In this document: positions 35,412 to 44,384 of the stretch, piece after piece
Numbering within the stretch: position 1 is the stretch's first letter
Layout: each line of letters begins with the position of its first letter
Assembly: GCA_002279825.1 (NCBI GenBank)
Contig: NCCV01000006.1
Coordinates: forward strand, 1-63,757
From: Sphingomonadales bacterium 12-68-11
GTDB lineage: Bacteria; Pseudomonadota; Alphaproteobacteria; Sphingomonadales; Sphingomonadaceae
Reading direction: 5' to 3'
DNA length: 63,757 nucleotides
Translations under genes and position numbers: made by a program
Notes under the pieces: model-generated
The model's input: the letters and a program-made list of their open reading frames with translations, nothing else
Database searches by the model: none
What the model was told of the DNA's origin: nothing

Positions 35412-36275
35412 ATGGCTGAAGCCGCCTACCGCGAAGGCGAATGGACAAGCGCCGACGGGCTCACGTTGCGGTATCGCGACTACGCAGGACGCGCCGACCG
35501 CCCGGCGCTGCTGTGCATTCCGGGGCTGACCCGCAACGCGCGCGATTTCGAGCCCATCGCCGCGTCCTTTGCCGGTGAGTGGCGGGTGATCTGTCCCGAC
35601 CTGCGCGGGCGCGGCCAGAGCGACTATGCGCGTGATTCGGCGAGCTACACCCCGCTGCAATACGCGGCCGACATACTCGCGCTGCTCGATACCCTGTCAC
35701 TGGACCGGGTGGTGGCGATCGGCACCTCGCTGGGCGGGGTGGTGACGATGCTGATCGCACTACAGGCACCCGGGCGGCTTGCCGGAGCGGTGCTCAACGA
35801 CATCGGCCCCGACATCGAGCCGGCCGGGCTCGAGCGGATCCGCGGCTATGTCGGGCAGGGGCGCAGCTTCCCCACCTGGATGCATGCCGCGCGCGCCTTG
35901 CGCGAGCAGGGCGGCATGGCGCATCCCGACTTCGCGGTGGCGGACTGGCTGCGCCTGGCCAAGCGGCTCATGGCGGTCGGCCCGGGCGGGCGCATCGTGT
36001 TCGACTACGACATGAAGATCGCCGAGCCGTTCCAAGCCGCCGCCGGCACACCGCCGGTCGATATGTGGCCGGTATTCCGCGCGCTTGGCGGCCGGCCCGC
36101 TTTGGCGCTGCGCGGGGCGCTATCGGACATCCTCGCGTCCGCGACCGCCGCGCGGATGGCGCGCGAGGTGCCGGGCCTCGAAGTCGTCACTGTGCCGCGC
36201 GTCGGCCACGCCCCCACCCTGGAGGAGCCCGAGGCGCAGGCCGCGATCGGGCGCTTGCTGGCCGGGTTGGCATGA
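35412..36275 (+). CDS. Alpha/beta-fold hydrolase
   Basis: 287 residues, complete alpha/beta hydrolase: oxyanion region CIPGLTRNARDF, acidic strand CPDLRGRGQSD, nucleophile elbow IGTSLGG and the C-terminal His in RVGHAPTLEEP. Similar to esterases and lactonases of the 3-oxoadipate enol-lactonase-like group, but the substrate is not identifiable. The stop overlaps the glycosyltransferase start by ATGA. Diverges from selO. Confidence 0.9.
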   Translation: MAEAAYREGEWTSADGLTLRYRDYAGRADRPALLCIPGLTRNARDFEPIAASFAGEWRVICPDLRGRGQSDYARDSASYTPLQYAADILALLDTLSLDRVVAIGTSLGGVVTMLIALQAPGRLAGAVLNDIGPDIEPAGLERIRGYVGQGRSFPTWMHAARALREQGGMAHPDFAVADWLRLAKRLMAVGPGGRIVFDYDMKIAEPFQAAAGTPPVDMWPVFRALGGRPALALRGALSDILASATAARMAREVPGLEVVTVPRVGHAPTLEEPEAQAAIGRLLAGLA

Positions 36276-37423
36276 GCGGGGCCGGTCCCGGCGGGTCGGG
36301 CGCCGTGCCGCGCATTCTCCATCTCCACGCGACGTTCGATGCCGGCGCCAAGGAGCAGCGCACCGTCCGGCTCATCAACGCGATCGGCAAGTCCTCGCGC
36401 AACGCCATCGTTTCGGGCGATCCCGCAAGGCGCGGCGCGGCGGCGGGGCTGACGCGCGGCGTGCACGTGACCTGGCCGGTGTTCCCGCCGATGCGCGGCG
36501 CGCCCTGGCCCGGCAAGCTCAAGGCGCTTGCCGCGGCGATGGCCGGCTACGACCTGATCTGCACTTACAACTGGGGCGCGATCAACGCCGCCTTCGCCCA
36601 TACCCTGTTTGCCGACGTCTTCCGCCTGCCGCCGCTGGTGCATCACGAGGACGGCTCGGGCGAAGACGAGGCGGGCGGCCTCACGCTTCGGCGCAACTAC
36701 TTCCGCCGTATCGCGCTGGGCCGGACCGCCGCGCTGGTGGTGCCCTCGCGCGCGCTCGAGCGGATCGCGCTCGGAGCCTGGGCCCAGCCGCGCGCGCGCG
36801 TGCGGCTGATTCCCGACGGCATCCAGACCGCCGCCTTTGCCCGCAAACCCCGCCCCGACGCGCTGGTCGGCTTGATCAAGCACCGCGGCGAGCTGTGGGT
36901 CGGGACGTTGGCGCCCCTGCGCGCGGAAGAGGGTCTGCCCGCACTGGTCCGTGCCTGCCGAAATCTGCCCGAGGCCTGGCAACTGGTCATCGCCGGGGAG
37001 GGGCCCGAGCGCGCGGCGATCGTGGCTGAGGCCGAAGCCTGCGGGATCGAGGATCGGGTTCATTTGCCCGGCGCCGTTGCCGATCCGGCCAAGGCGGCCG
37101 GGCTGTTCGACCTGTTCGCGCTGTCGTCGCACGCCGAGCAGGACCCGCGAGCGGTAGTCGAGGCCATGGCCGCCGGGCTCGCGGTGGTGGCGCCGCGCGT
37201 CGGCGAGATCGGCGCGCTGGTCGCGAGCGAGAATGGCCCTTATCTGGCCGCGCCGGGCGACGAGGCGGCGCTCTCCGCCGCGCTCGCAGCGCTCGCAGCC
37301 GACCCCGAGGCGCGCCACCGGATCGGCGAAGCCAACCGCGCACGGGCGCGCTCCGAGTTCGACGAAAGCCGGATGATCGAGCGCTACCGCGCGCTCTATT
37401 GGGGGCTGCTGGGACGACGCTGA
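36272..37423 (+). CDS. Glycosyltransferase family 4-like
   Basis: 383 residues, GT-B fold. The C-terminal donor-binding half shows AGEGPERAAIVAEAEACGI, ALSSHAEQDPRAVVEAMAAGLAVVAP (the E-x7-E pattern of GT4) and VGEIG. The N-terminal acceptor half has HATFDAGAKEQRTVRLINAI. Sugar donor and acceptor unknown. It shares ATGA with the hydrolase and continues alone to a gap of 124 bases. Confidence 0.88.
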   Translation: MSGAGPGGSGAVPRILHLHATFDAGAKEQRTVRLINAIGKSSRNAIVSGDPARRGAAAGLTRGVHVTWPVFPPMRGAPWPGKLKALAAAMAGYDLICTYNWGAINAAFAHTLFADVFRLPPLVHHEDGSGEDEAGGLTLRRNYFRRIALGRTAALVVPSRALERIALGAWAQPRARVRLIPDGIQTAAFARKPRPDALVGLIKHRGELWVGTLAPLRAEEGLPALVRACRNLPEAWQLVIAGEGPERAAIVAEAEACGIEDRVHLPGAVADPAKAAGLFDLFALSSHAEQDPRAVVEAMAAGLAVVAPRVGEIGALVASENGPYLAAPGDEAALSAALAALAADPEARHRIGEANRARARSEFDESRMIERYRALYWGLLGRR

Positions 37424-37547
37424 GTGCGTTTGGAGCGCGCTTCATCGGCGGTTCAGCGCGGCGGGGACACCCCGCATTCGGCGATTGAAAACGCGCACCC
37501 TTCCGCCTACCAGCCGCCTTTCCGTCAACAACGTCAGACCATGCCGA

Positions 37548-38339
37548 GTGGCTTCCACCAAAGACAGCGAGCCGAACCGAGAGCAGCAGCTGGCCGCACG
37601 GCGCGCTGCCGAGCAGGATGTCCTGCTGCGCGAAGTCGACGAAGCGGTGCGCAAGGAAGAGATGCTCCGCGCGGCGCGCCGATATGGCTGGGCGGCAGCG
37701 GGCGGGGTGGTGCTGCTGATCGCGGGCCTGGGCGGCTGGCTGCTCTGGGACCGGCATAGCGAAGGCCAGCTCGAGGAGCGGTCCGAGAAGCTGGTCGGCG
37801 CCTACGACGCGCTGCAGATCGGCGACGTGGCTACCAGCGAGACCGAGCTCAAGGCGCTCGCGGCGGACGGCGGCTCGGCAGCGGCGGCTTCGGCCAAGCT
37901 GGCCCTGGCGGCGACCGCGCTCGGGCAGAACCGTCCGGCCGATGCGCTCAAGTTTTACGGCGAAGTGGCCGGTGACGCGGATGCCCCGCAGCCCTATCGC
38001 GACCTTGCGCTGATCCGCCAGGTGGCGGCGCAGTTCGAAGACATGCCGCCCCAGCAGATCGTCGACCGGCTCAAGCCGCTCGCGGTCAAGGGCAATCCGT
38101 GGTTCGGCAGCGCCGGCGAACTGGTGGCGATGGCCTATCTGAAGCAGGGCCGCGAGGAACTCGCCGGGCCGCTGCTGGCCGAGATCGCCAAGGACGAGAC
38201 CGTGCCCGATACCCTTCGCTCGCGCACCCGCCAGCTGGCCGGCTTGCTCGGCTACGACGCGGTCGTCGATGCCGCGCAGACCTTGGATCAAGTGCGGCAG
38301 GAAGCTGGCGCCGTCGCCGCTCCTGGGCCGGCGCGTTGA
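37548..38339 (+). CDS. Membrane-anchored TPR-like protein (YfgM-like), partner of bamB
   Basis: 263 residues. Charged N-terminus, one helix (about 46-67), then a periplasmic Ala-rich helical region resembling the YfgM/TPR_21 type found just before bamB in many proteobacteria; E. coli YfgM works with the SecYEG-associated PpiD chaperone. GTG at 37548 is the preferred start, giving MASTKDSEPN; no strong Shine-Dalgarno is visible. bamB begins 14 bases after its stop. Confidence 0.85.
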   Translation: MASTKDSEPNREQQLAARRAAEQDVLLREVDEAVRKEEMLRAARRYGWAAAGGVVLLIAGLGGWLLWDRHSEGQLEERSEKLVGAYDALQIGDVATSETELKALAADGGSAAAASAKLALAATALGQNRPADALKFYGEVAGDADAPQPYRDLALIRQVAAQFEDMPPQQIVDRLKPLAVKGNPWFGSAGELVAMAYLKQGREELAGPLLAEIAKDETVPDTLRSRTRQLAGLLGYDAVVDAAQTLDQVRQEAGAVAAPGPAR

Positions 38340-38353
38340 GGAAGATGGACAGC

Positions 38354-39733
38354 ATGCGATTCTCTGCACGACTCTCGGGCTCATCCGCCCCGCGGCGCCC
38401 CGCGCGCGCTGCCGCGCGCGGCGCGCTGGCGTTGCTGCTCGTGGGGGCGCTGGCGGGCTGCGACACGCTCGGCCTGAACAAGGAAAAGCCGGCTACGCCC
38501 ACGGTCGGCAACCGCAGCCCGATCCTGTCGCGGATCGCCACCGAGGCGCTGGTCGATCCCGCGCTCGCCGGTACCGCGATCGTGCTGCCCGCCCCGGTCG
38601 CCAATCCCGACTGGCCGCAGGCCGGCGGCAATGCCGCCAAGGCGCCGGGCCACCTCCAGCTTTCCGCCACGCCGACCCGCGCCTGGACCGCCACGATCGC
38701 CGGCAACAGCGCGCGCCGCCGCCTTGCGGCCGCGCCGGTGGTCGGCGGGGGCGGGCTGTTCGCGGTCGATACCGAAGGCGTCATCCACGCGTTCGACGCG
38801 GCGACCGGCGCGCGCCGCTGGACCAACCGCGTCGAAGTCAGCCGCGATCTGCGCGCGGTCACGTTCGGCGGCGGGGCGACCTACTTCGACGGCCGCGTCT
38901 ATGCCGCAGCGGGCACCGGCGACGTGGTCGCGCTCGACGCGCAGACGGGCGCGGAAGTCTGGCGGGTGCGCCCCGCGGGCCCGCTACGCGGCGCGCCCAC
39001 GGTGGCTTACAACTCGGTCTACGTGATGACCCAGGACAACCAGATCTTCTCGCTGGCAACCGCCGACGGGTCGATCATCTGGCGCGAGGCTGCGGCGAGC
39101 GGCCAGTCCGGGGTCTTCGGTGTGGCCGCGCCCGCCGCCGGGCAGCAGACGATCATCTCGGGCTATTCGACCGGCGAGGTCGTCGCCTATCGTTACGAGA
39201 ACGGCCAAAACCTGTGGTCCGACGCGCTTGCGCGCACCTCCATCTCGACCGAAGTCGGCGCGCTCACCGATGTCGATGCCGATCCGATAATCGACGGCGG
39301 CCGGGTCTATGCGCTCGGCCAAGGCGGGCGCATGGCGGCCTACGAACTGCTCAACGGGCAGCGCGTGTGGGAACTGAACCTCGCGGGCATCTCCACGCCC
39401 GCGCTCGCCGGCGACTGGCTGTTCACGCTGACCGACGATTCGCGGCTGCTGGCGATTGCCCGCTCGACCGGGCGCATCCGCTGGATCACCCAGCTCGAGC
39501 ACTGGCGCAATCCGCGCACCCGCACGGGTCCGGTGTTCTGGACCGGCCCGGTGCTCGGCAGCAACCGGCTGTGGGTCGCCAGCACGCGCGGCGAAGTGCA
39601 GTCGATCGACGTGGCGACCGGGCAGGCGACGCCGCTCACCCGCCTCGGCGGCAGCGTTTCGCTGGCGCCGCTGATCGCCGGGCAGACGCTCTATATCCTC
39701 GACGATACCGGCCGCATCACCGCCTGGCGCTGA
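38354..39733 (+). CDS. bamB: Outer-membrane protein assembly factor BamB
   Basis: Lipoprotein of the BAM complex. 459 residues: signal peptide with lipobox ALAGC (Cys36), linker, and an eight-bladed PQQ-like beta-propeller (about 90-455) with repeat units such as GVIHAFDAATGARRW and DVVALDAQTGAEVWRV. Two ATGs are in frame: GAGGAAG (38338-38344) touches the first (38345) but is nine bases before 38354, which is chosen. der, usual downstream, is absent; ubiA converges 19 bases away. Confidence 0.93.
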   Translation: MRFSARLSGSSAPRRPARAAARGALALLLVGALAGCDTLGLNKEKPATPTVGNRSPILSRIATEALVDPALAGTAIVLPAPVANPDWPQAGGNAAKAPGHLQLSATPTRAWTATIAGNSARRRLAAAPVVGGGGLFAVDTEGVIHAFDAATGARRWTNRVEVSRDLRAVTFGGGATYFDGRVYAAAGTGDVVALDAQTGAEVWRVRPAGPLRGAPTVAYNSVYVMTQDNQIFSLATADGSIIWREAAASGQSGVFGVAAPAAGQQTIISGYSTGEVVAYRYENGQNLWSDALARTSISTEVGALTDVDADPIIDGGRVYALGQGGRMAAYELLNGQRVWELNLAGISTPALAGDWLFTLTDDSRLLAIARSTGRIRWITQLEHWRNPRTRTGPVFWTGPVLGSNRLWVASTRGEVQSIDVATGQATPLTRLGGSVSLAPLIAGQTLYILDDTGRITAWR

Positions 39734-39752
39734 GGCGCGAGGCGGCGCGTCG

Positions 39753-40655
39753 CTACGCGTTGCCCACCACGAAGCAGGCCGCGGCCACCAGCGCCCCGGC
39801 GAAGCGGTTCGAGCGGAACCGGGCGAGGGCATTGTCGGCGTCGCCTGGCTTGAGCGTGAAGGCCTGCCACAGCAGGTGCAGCGCCGCCGGGAGCAGCGCG
39901 AGCAAGGCGAGCCAGTCTTCGCGCAGCAGCCAGAACGCCAGGCCCCAAAAGCTCAGCGCCAGGGCGTAGAACGCGATCACGCCTTCGCGCACCCGCCCGC
40001 CAAGCCGCAGCGCGCTCGACCGGATCCCGGCGATCGCATCGTCCTCGCGGTCCTGCAGCGCGTAGATCGTGTCGTACCCCACGCACCAGCAGATCGCCCC
40101 GGCGTAGAGCGCGGCCAGCACCTCGAGCCGGTCGCCGCGCAGCGCCACCCAGCCGACCGGCGCCCCCCAGGTGAACACCAGGCCCAGCCAGGCCTGCGGC
40201 CACCAGGTCAGGCGCTTCATGAACGGATAAGCGGCGACCAGCGCCAGGCTGCCGAGCGCGACGAGCTGCGCCTGCCAGCGCAGTTGCAGCAGCACGATGA
40301 GGCCGATCCCGCATAGCACGCACAGCCACGCCCATGCCGCTGTGGCGCTGACCCGGCCGCTCGCCACCGGGCGGCTGGCGGTGCGCGCGACCTGCCGGTC
40401 GAGATCGGCGTCGACGATGTCGTTGTAGACGCAGCCCGCGCCGCGCATCGCGACGGCGCCCAGCAGCAGCCAGGCGATCAATTGCCACTGCGCCCCGGCA
40501 CCGGTCAGCCACACCCCCCAGGCGCAGGGCCAGAACAGCAGCCACCACCCGGTCGGCCGGTCGAACCGCGCCAGCAGCGCGAAGTCGCGCGCGCGCTGCG
40601 GCAGGCGCGCGACGATGCCGCGATGCTCGGTGTCGGGGACGATGGCTTCTGTCAT
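39753..40655 (-). CDS. ubiA: 4-hydroxybenzoate polyprenyltransferase
   Basis: Attaches the polyprenyl tail to 4-hydroxybenzoate in ubiquinone synthesis at the inner membrane. 300 residues, about eight or nine helices. The two Asp-rich motifs are NDIVDADLDRQVART and YDTIYALQDREDD. RFDRPTGWWLLFWP is a typical beginning. Diverges from rsmE across a gap with a short hairpin repeat. Confidence 0.96.
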   Translation of the reverse strand: MTEAIVPDTEHRGIVARLPQRARDFALLARFDRPTGWWLLFWPCAWGVWLTGAGAQWQLIAWLLLGAVAMRGAGCVYNDIVDADLDRQVARTASRPVASGRVSATAAWAWLCVLCGIGLIVLLQLRWQAQLVALGSLALVAAYPFMKRLTWWPQAWLGLVFTWGAPVGWVALRGDRLEVLAALYAGAICWCVGYDTIYALQDREDDAIAGIRSSALRLGGRVREGVIAFYALALSFWGLAFWLLREDWLALLALLPAALHLLWQAFTLKPGDADNALARFRSNRFAGALVAAACFVVGNA

Positions 40656-40679
40656 GGGACGGCGCCTTACTCCACTTCG

Positions 40680-40703
40680 TGATCCCCGCGAAAGCGGGGA
40701 CCC
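40680..40703. repeat. Short hairpin repeat ATCCCCGC-GAAA-GCGGGGA
   Basis: Seven-pair stem with a GAAA tetraloop between ubiA and rsmE, of a kind scattered in many alphaproteobacterial genomes. The only copy seen in this window. Confidence 0.7.
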
Positions 40704-40764
40704 GGGCGGCTCGAACTATGAACGGACGCTCGCTTTCGCAGCCGTGACGAGGGTAAGAGAGCCC

Positions 40765-41508
40765 ATGCCCGCCACCCCCGCCTGGCCCCCGCGCAGCGCG
40801 CCGCGCCTGTTCGTGGCCGGTCCCTTGGCCGAGGGTGCCGCGATCGTCCTGGAAGGAAACCCCGCGCACTACCTTGCCAAGGTCATGCGGGTTTCGCCCG
40901 GCGATGCCGTAATCCTGTGCGACGACCTGACCGGCGAATGGGCCTCGCGCGTGGCTTCGGTCGGCAAGCGCGAGGTCGAGCTAGATGTCGCGGAGCGGCT
41001 GCGCGCGCGCGAGGCGGTGCCCGATCTGTGGCTGTGCCCCGCGCTACTCAAGAAGGACCGCTTCGACCTCGTGCTGGAAAAGGCCACCGAACTCGGCGTG
41101 GCGGAAATCCATCCCGTGGTCACGCGCCGCTGCGTGGCCGACAAGCTCAACCCCGAGCGTGCCCGCGCGCTGTCCGTCGAAGCCGCCGAACAATGCGCGC
41201 GCACCGCGCTGCCGGTGCTGACGGGGCCGGTGCCGCTCGCCGCGCTGCTGCGCGATTGGCCGACCGGGCGCACGCTGTTCTTCGCCGACGAGCACGGCGG
41301 CGATGCGGCGGCCGCAGCCTTTGCCGCGCGGCCCGGCCCCGCAGCCCTACTGATCGGCCCCGAGGGCGGCTTCGACGAGGCCGAACGCGCGGCGATTCGC
41401 GCGCTTCCGCTGGCTTCGCCGATCTCGCTCGGGCCGCGTATCCTGCGCGGCGAAACCGCCGCGATCACGGCGATATCGGTCTGGATGGCGGCGGCCGGCG
41501 ATTGGTAG
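40765..41508 (+). CDS. rsmE: 16S rRNA (uracil(1498)-N3)-methyltransferase
   Basis: SPOUT-class enzyme methylating U1498 of 16S rRNA. 247 residues. The trefoil-knot SAM site is LLIGPEGGFDEAE, with LGPRILRGETAA closing it; KKDRFDLVLEKATELGVAEI and the N-terminal PUA-like part (HYLAKVMRVSPGD) fit. ATG at 40765 after GGTAAGAGAG. It precedes gshA by 46 bases. Confidence 0.96.
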   Translation: MPATPAWPPRSAPRLFVAGPLAEGAAIVLEGNPAHYLAKVMRVSPGDAVILCDDLTGEWASRVASVGKREVELDVAERLRAREAVPDLWLCPALLKKDRFDLVLEKATELGVAEIHPVVTRRCVADKLNPERARALSVEAAEQCARTALPVLTGPVPLAALLRDWPTGRTLFFADEHGGDAAAAAFAARPGPAALLIGPEGGFDEAERAAIRALPLASPISLGPRILRGETAAITAISVWMAAAGDW

Positions 41509-41554
41509 CGTTTTGCGCTGGCGCGTGCGCGGTGGACCGCCTAACGGCCCGGCG

Positions 41555-42925
41555 ATGAGCACGCGCAAGGCGTCTGAAGAACGGGAGCCGCCGATCGAAC
41601 GGCGCGATCAACTGGTCGCGCCGATGCAGGCCGGTGAGAAGGTGCCGGAGCGCTGGCGGATCGGCACCGAGCACGAGAAGCTGGTCTATGCGCTGGGCGA
41701 CCATCATGCCCCGTCTTACGAGGAAAAGGGCGGCATCCACGCGCTGCTGATCGGCCTGACCCAGTTCGGGTGGAAGCCGATCATGGAAGGCGACAACGTG
41801 ATCGCGCTCGAAGGCCCCGACGGCAATGTCAGCCTCGAGCCGGCCGGTCAGCTCGAGCTGTCTGGCGCGCCGCTCGAGAACCTGCACCAGACTTGCGCCG
41901 AAACCGGCCGCCATCTCGAGCAGGTCAAGGCGGTCGGCAATGCGCTCGGCATGGGCTATCTCGGGCTCGGCATGTGGCCCGACAAGCGCCGCGACGAGCT
42001 TCCGATCATGCCCAAGGGCCGCTACGCGATCATGCTGCGGCACATGCCGCGCGTGGGCACCATGGGCCTCGACATGATGCTGCGGACCTGCACGATCCAG
42101 GTCAATCTCGATTACCAATCCGAAGCCGACATGGTGAAGAAGTTCCGCGTCGGCCTCGCGCTCCAGCCGCTCGCCACCGCGCTGTTCGCCAACTCGCCGT
42201 TCACCGAAAGCCGGCCCAACGGCTTCCTTTCGTATCGCAGCCACATCTGGTCGGACACCGATCCGCACCGCACCGGCATGCTGCCGTTCGTGTTCGAGGA
42301 CGGGTTCGGCTACGAACGCTACGTCGACTACATGCTCGACGTGCCGATGTACTTCGTGTTCCGCGACGGGAAGTACATCGACGCCGCCGGGCAGAGCTTC
42401 CGCGATTTCCTCGCAGGCCGCCTCCCAGCGCTGCCGGGCGAACTGCCGACCCAGAGCGACTGGATGGATCACCTCTCGACCGCCTTCCCCGAAGTGCGGC
42501 TGAAGACTTTCCTCGAGATGCGCGGCGCGGACGGCGGACCGTGGAACCGGATCTGCGCGCTGCCGGCGCTGTGGGTCGGGCTGCTGTACGATCAGACCGC
42601 GCTCGATGCGGCGTGGGACCTGGTCAAGGACTGGTCGATGGACGAGCGCGAGGCGCTGCGCGACGCGGTGCCGAAGCTGGCGCTCGATGCGCCGCTTCCG
42701 GGCGGCGGCACGCTCCACGACATCGCCCGCGAGGTGCTCGACATCGCGCGCGGCGGCCTGGCGGCGCGCGGGCGGCTCGATTCGGCGGGCGACAGCGAAG
42801 TCGGCTATCTCGAGCCGCTCGGCGAGATCGTCGCCAGCGGCAAAGTCCCGGCCCAGCGCCTGCTCGACAAGTTCCACGGCGCCTGGGGCGGGGATATCTC
42901 GCGAGTCTACGAAGAGAGCTTCTGA
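41555..42925 (+). CDS. gshA: Glutamate-cysteine ligase
   Basis: First and rate-setting step of glutathione synthesis. 456 residues, of the alphaproteobacterial/plant type: IGTEHEKLVY near the start, MEGDNVIALEG, LGLGMWPDKRRDE, MLRTCTIQVNLDYQSE, and SRPNGFLSYRSHIWSDTDPHR pattern. The ATG at 41555 gives the family N-terminus; the frame is open 14 codons further back. SoxR follows behind its own site. Confidence 0.96.
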   Translation: MSTRKASEEREPPIERRDQLVAPMQAGEKVPERWRIGTEHEKLVYALGDHHAPSYEEKGGIHALLIGLTQFGWKPIMEGDNVIALEGPDGNVSLEPAGQLELSGAPLENLHQTCAETGRHLEQVKAVGNALGMGYLGLGMWPDKRRDELPIMPKGRYAIMLRHMPRVGTMGLDMMLRTCTIQVNLDYQSEADMVKKFRVGLALQPLATALFANSPFTESRPNGFLSYRSHIWSDTDPHRTGMLPFVFEDGFGYERYVDYMLDVPMYFVFRDGKYIDAAGQSFRDFLAGRLPALPGELPTQSDWMDHLSTAFPEVRLKTFLEMRGADGGPWNRICALPALWVGLLYDQTALDAAWDLVKDWSMDEREALRDAVPKLALDAPLPGGGTLHDIAREVLDIARGGLAARGRLDSAGDSEVGYLEPLGEIVASGKVPAQRLLDKFHGAWGGDISRVYEESF

Positions 42926-43039
42926 CGACCGCACACCTGCGGCGAGACCTCCGCTCCTCACTTCAAAAGCTTGATCTGCCAACAGAACCCCGCAGTCTTA
43001 GATATGACCCCGGCAGGTTCCGCTTGCGCGATATTGCAA

Positions 43040-43057
43040 CCTCAAGCACACTTGAGG
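43040..43057. promoter_or_regulatory. SoxR box in the soxR promoter
   Basis: CCTCAAG, four bases, CTTGAGG: a perfect 18-bp palindrome matching the SoxR box of the E. coli soxS promoter apart from the centre. TTGCAA (43034-43039), a possible -35, abuts it, so the box would fill the long -35/-10 spacer as in MerR-type promoters; the -10 is weak. It lies 26 bases before the soxR ATG. Confidence 0.85.
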
Positions 43058-43083
43058 TCAAGCGCATTTCGCGAGGAGAGGGC

Positions 43084-43527
43084 ATGGCTCCGCGGGACCC
43101 GTTCATCACCATCGGCCAACTGGCCGCGCGCACCGGCGTCGCTGTCTCCGCGATACGCTTCTACGAGGACAGAGGCCTGCTCCGGGCGCTGCGCACCGAA
43201 GGCAACCAGCGGCGCTTCCTGCGCTCGGACATCCGCCGGGTCAGCTTCATCCTGATCGCGCAAAGGCTCGGGCTGGCGCTGGCCGAGATCGAGACTCAGC
43301 TCGCCAACCTGCCGCAAGGCCGCGCGCCGACGCTGGCCGACTGGCAGAAGATGAGCCGGCGCATGCGCTTCGAGATCGACCAGCGGATCATGCTGCTCAC
43401 GCGCACGCGCAACCAGCTCGACCAGTGCATCGGCTGCGGCTGCCTCAGCCTCGAACGCTGCCGGCTCTACAACAAGGACGACAAGCTCGGCGCCAAAGGG
43501 CCGGGCCCGCGCGCGGTGCTCGACTAG
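43084..43527 (+). CDS. soxR: Redox-sensitive activator SoxR
   Basis: MerR-family sensor whose [2Fe-2S] cluster is oxidised by redox-cycling drugs. 147 residues. N-terminal winged helix ITIGQLAARTGVAVSAIRFYE; the cluster ligands Cys115, Cys118, Cys120 and Cys126 keep the exact C-x2-C-x-C-x5-C spacing of E. coli. No soxS is nearby; outside enteric bacteria SoxR usually acts directly on export and redox genes. The only SoxR box in the gap is its own, so autoregulation is likely. AGGAGAG precedes the ATG. Confidence 0.97.
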   Translation: MAPRDPFITIGQLAARTGVAVSAIRFYEDRGLLRALRTEGNQRRFLRSDIRRVSFILIAQRLGLALAEIETQLANLPQGRAPTLADWQKMSRRMRFEIDQRIMLLTRTRNQLDQCIGCGCLSLERCRLYNKDDKLGAKGPGPRAVLD

Positions 43528-43603
43528 GTCCCGGCCGCAAGCGGGGCGGGGAACGGTTGCCTAGGCGGGGCTTCCTCGTCACAGTCGATGCGAGGAGAGC
43601 CCG

Positions 43604-44380
43604 ATGAGCAAGCTGAAGCGCAAGGCCTATGAAGAGGTGCTCAAGCCGTTGCAGCGCGAGTTGGTGGCTCTCCAGCGCTGGGCCGCGCACACCGGCACGC
43701 GGATCGTGGTGCTGTTCGAAGGGCGCGACAGCGCGGGCAAGGGCGGGGCGATCCACGCGCTGCGCCAGCACCTCAATCCGCGCCAGTGCCGCCTGGTCGC
43801 GCTCGGCAAGCCCAACGATCACGAGGCCGGCCAATGGTACTTCCAGCGCTACGTCGGGCACTTGCCGTGCGCGGGAGAGATCGTGCTGTTCGACCGCTCG
43901 TGGTACAACCGCGCCGGGGTCGAGCGGGTGATGGGCTACGCCAGCGAGAAGCAGGTCGCGGCGTTCCTCGAGGCCGTGCCGGTGTTCGAGAAGCTGCTCA
44001 CCGACGACGGCGTGCTGCTGTTCAAGTACTGGCTCACCTGCGACCAGGCCAAGCAGGAGGAGCGCTTCGCCGAACGCCGCGAAGACGTCCTAAAGGGCTG
44101 GAAGCTCTCCCCGATCGACGTCGCTGCGCGCGAGAAGTACGACGACTACACCCGCGCGCGCGAAGCGATGCTGGAAGCCACTCACACCAACCACGCGCCC
44201 TGGACACTGGTCGATTTCAACGACCAGAAACGCGGCCGCCTGACCCTCATTCGCGACCTGCTCGACCGGATTCCCGATCACACGGTGAACGAGGACCCGG
44301 TCGATCTCCCCCCGCTCAAGGGCCTGCCGAGCGAGGAGAGGTTCGGGGTGCTGAAGCCGCTGCCGACCCTCGACGTCTGA
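43604..44380 (+). CDS. ppk2: Polyphosphate kinase 2
   Basis: PPK2 uses polyphosphate to phosphorylate nucleoside diphosphates (or the reverse). 258 residues, single-domain class. Walker A FEGRDSAGKGG with Lys46, Walker B IVLFDRSWYNRAGVE with Asp97, and the lid arginines in ERFAERREDVLKGWKLSPID. Starts behind CGAGGAGAG. Converges on the DUF3833 gene with four bases between. A link to soxR is not suggested by the sequence. Confidence 0.95.
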   Translation: MSKLKRKAYEEVLKPLQRELVALQRWAAHTGTRIVVLFEGRDSAGKGGAIHALRQHLNPRQCRLVALGKPNDHEAGQWYFQRYVGHLPCAGEIVLFDRSWYNRAGVERVMGYASEKQVAAFLEAVPVFEKLLTDDGVLLFKYWLTCDQAKQEERFAERREDVLKGWKLSPIDVAAREKYDDYTRAREAMLEATHTNHAPWTLVDFNDQKRGRLTLIRDLLDRIPDHTVNEDPVDLPPLKGLPSEERFGVLKPLPTLDV

Positions 44381-44384
44381 CGCG

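Noticed and set aside
41465..42982. Antisense reading frame of about 505 codons opposite gshA
   Set aside because: No recognisable domain, composition typical of a shadow frame; gshA itself has clear family motifs.
43550..43580. GGAAC followed by CGTC before ppk2, resembling an EcfG stress promoter
   Set aside because: The spacer is 22 bases, while EcfG-type promoters need about 16-17, and the -10 does not match well.
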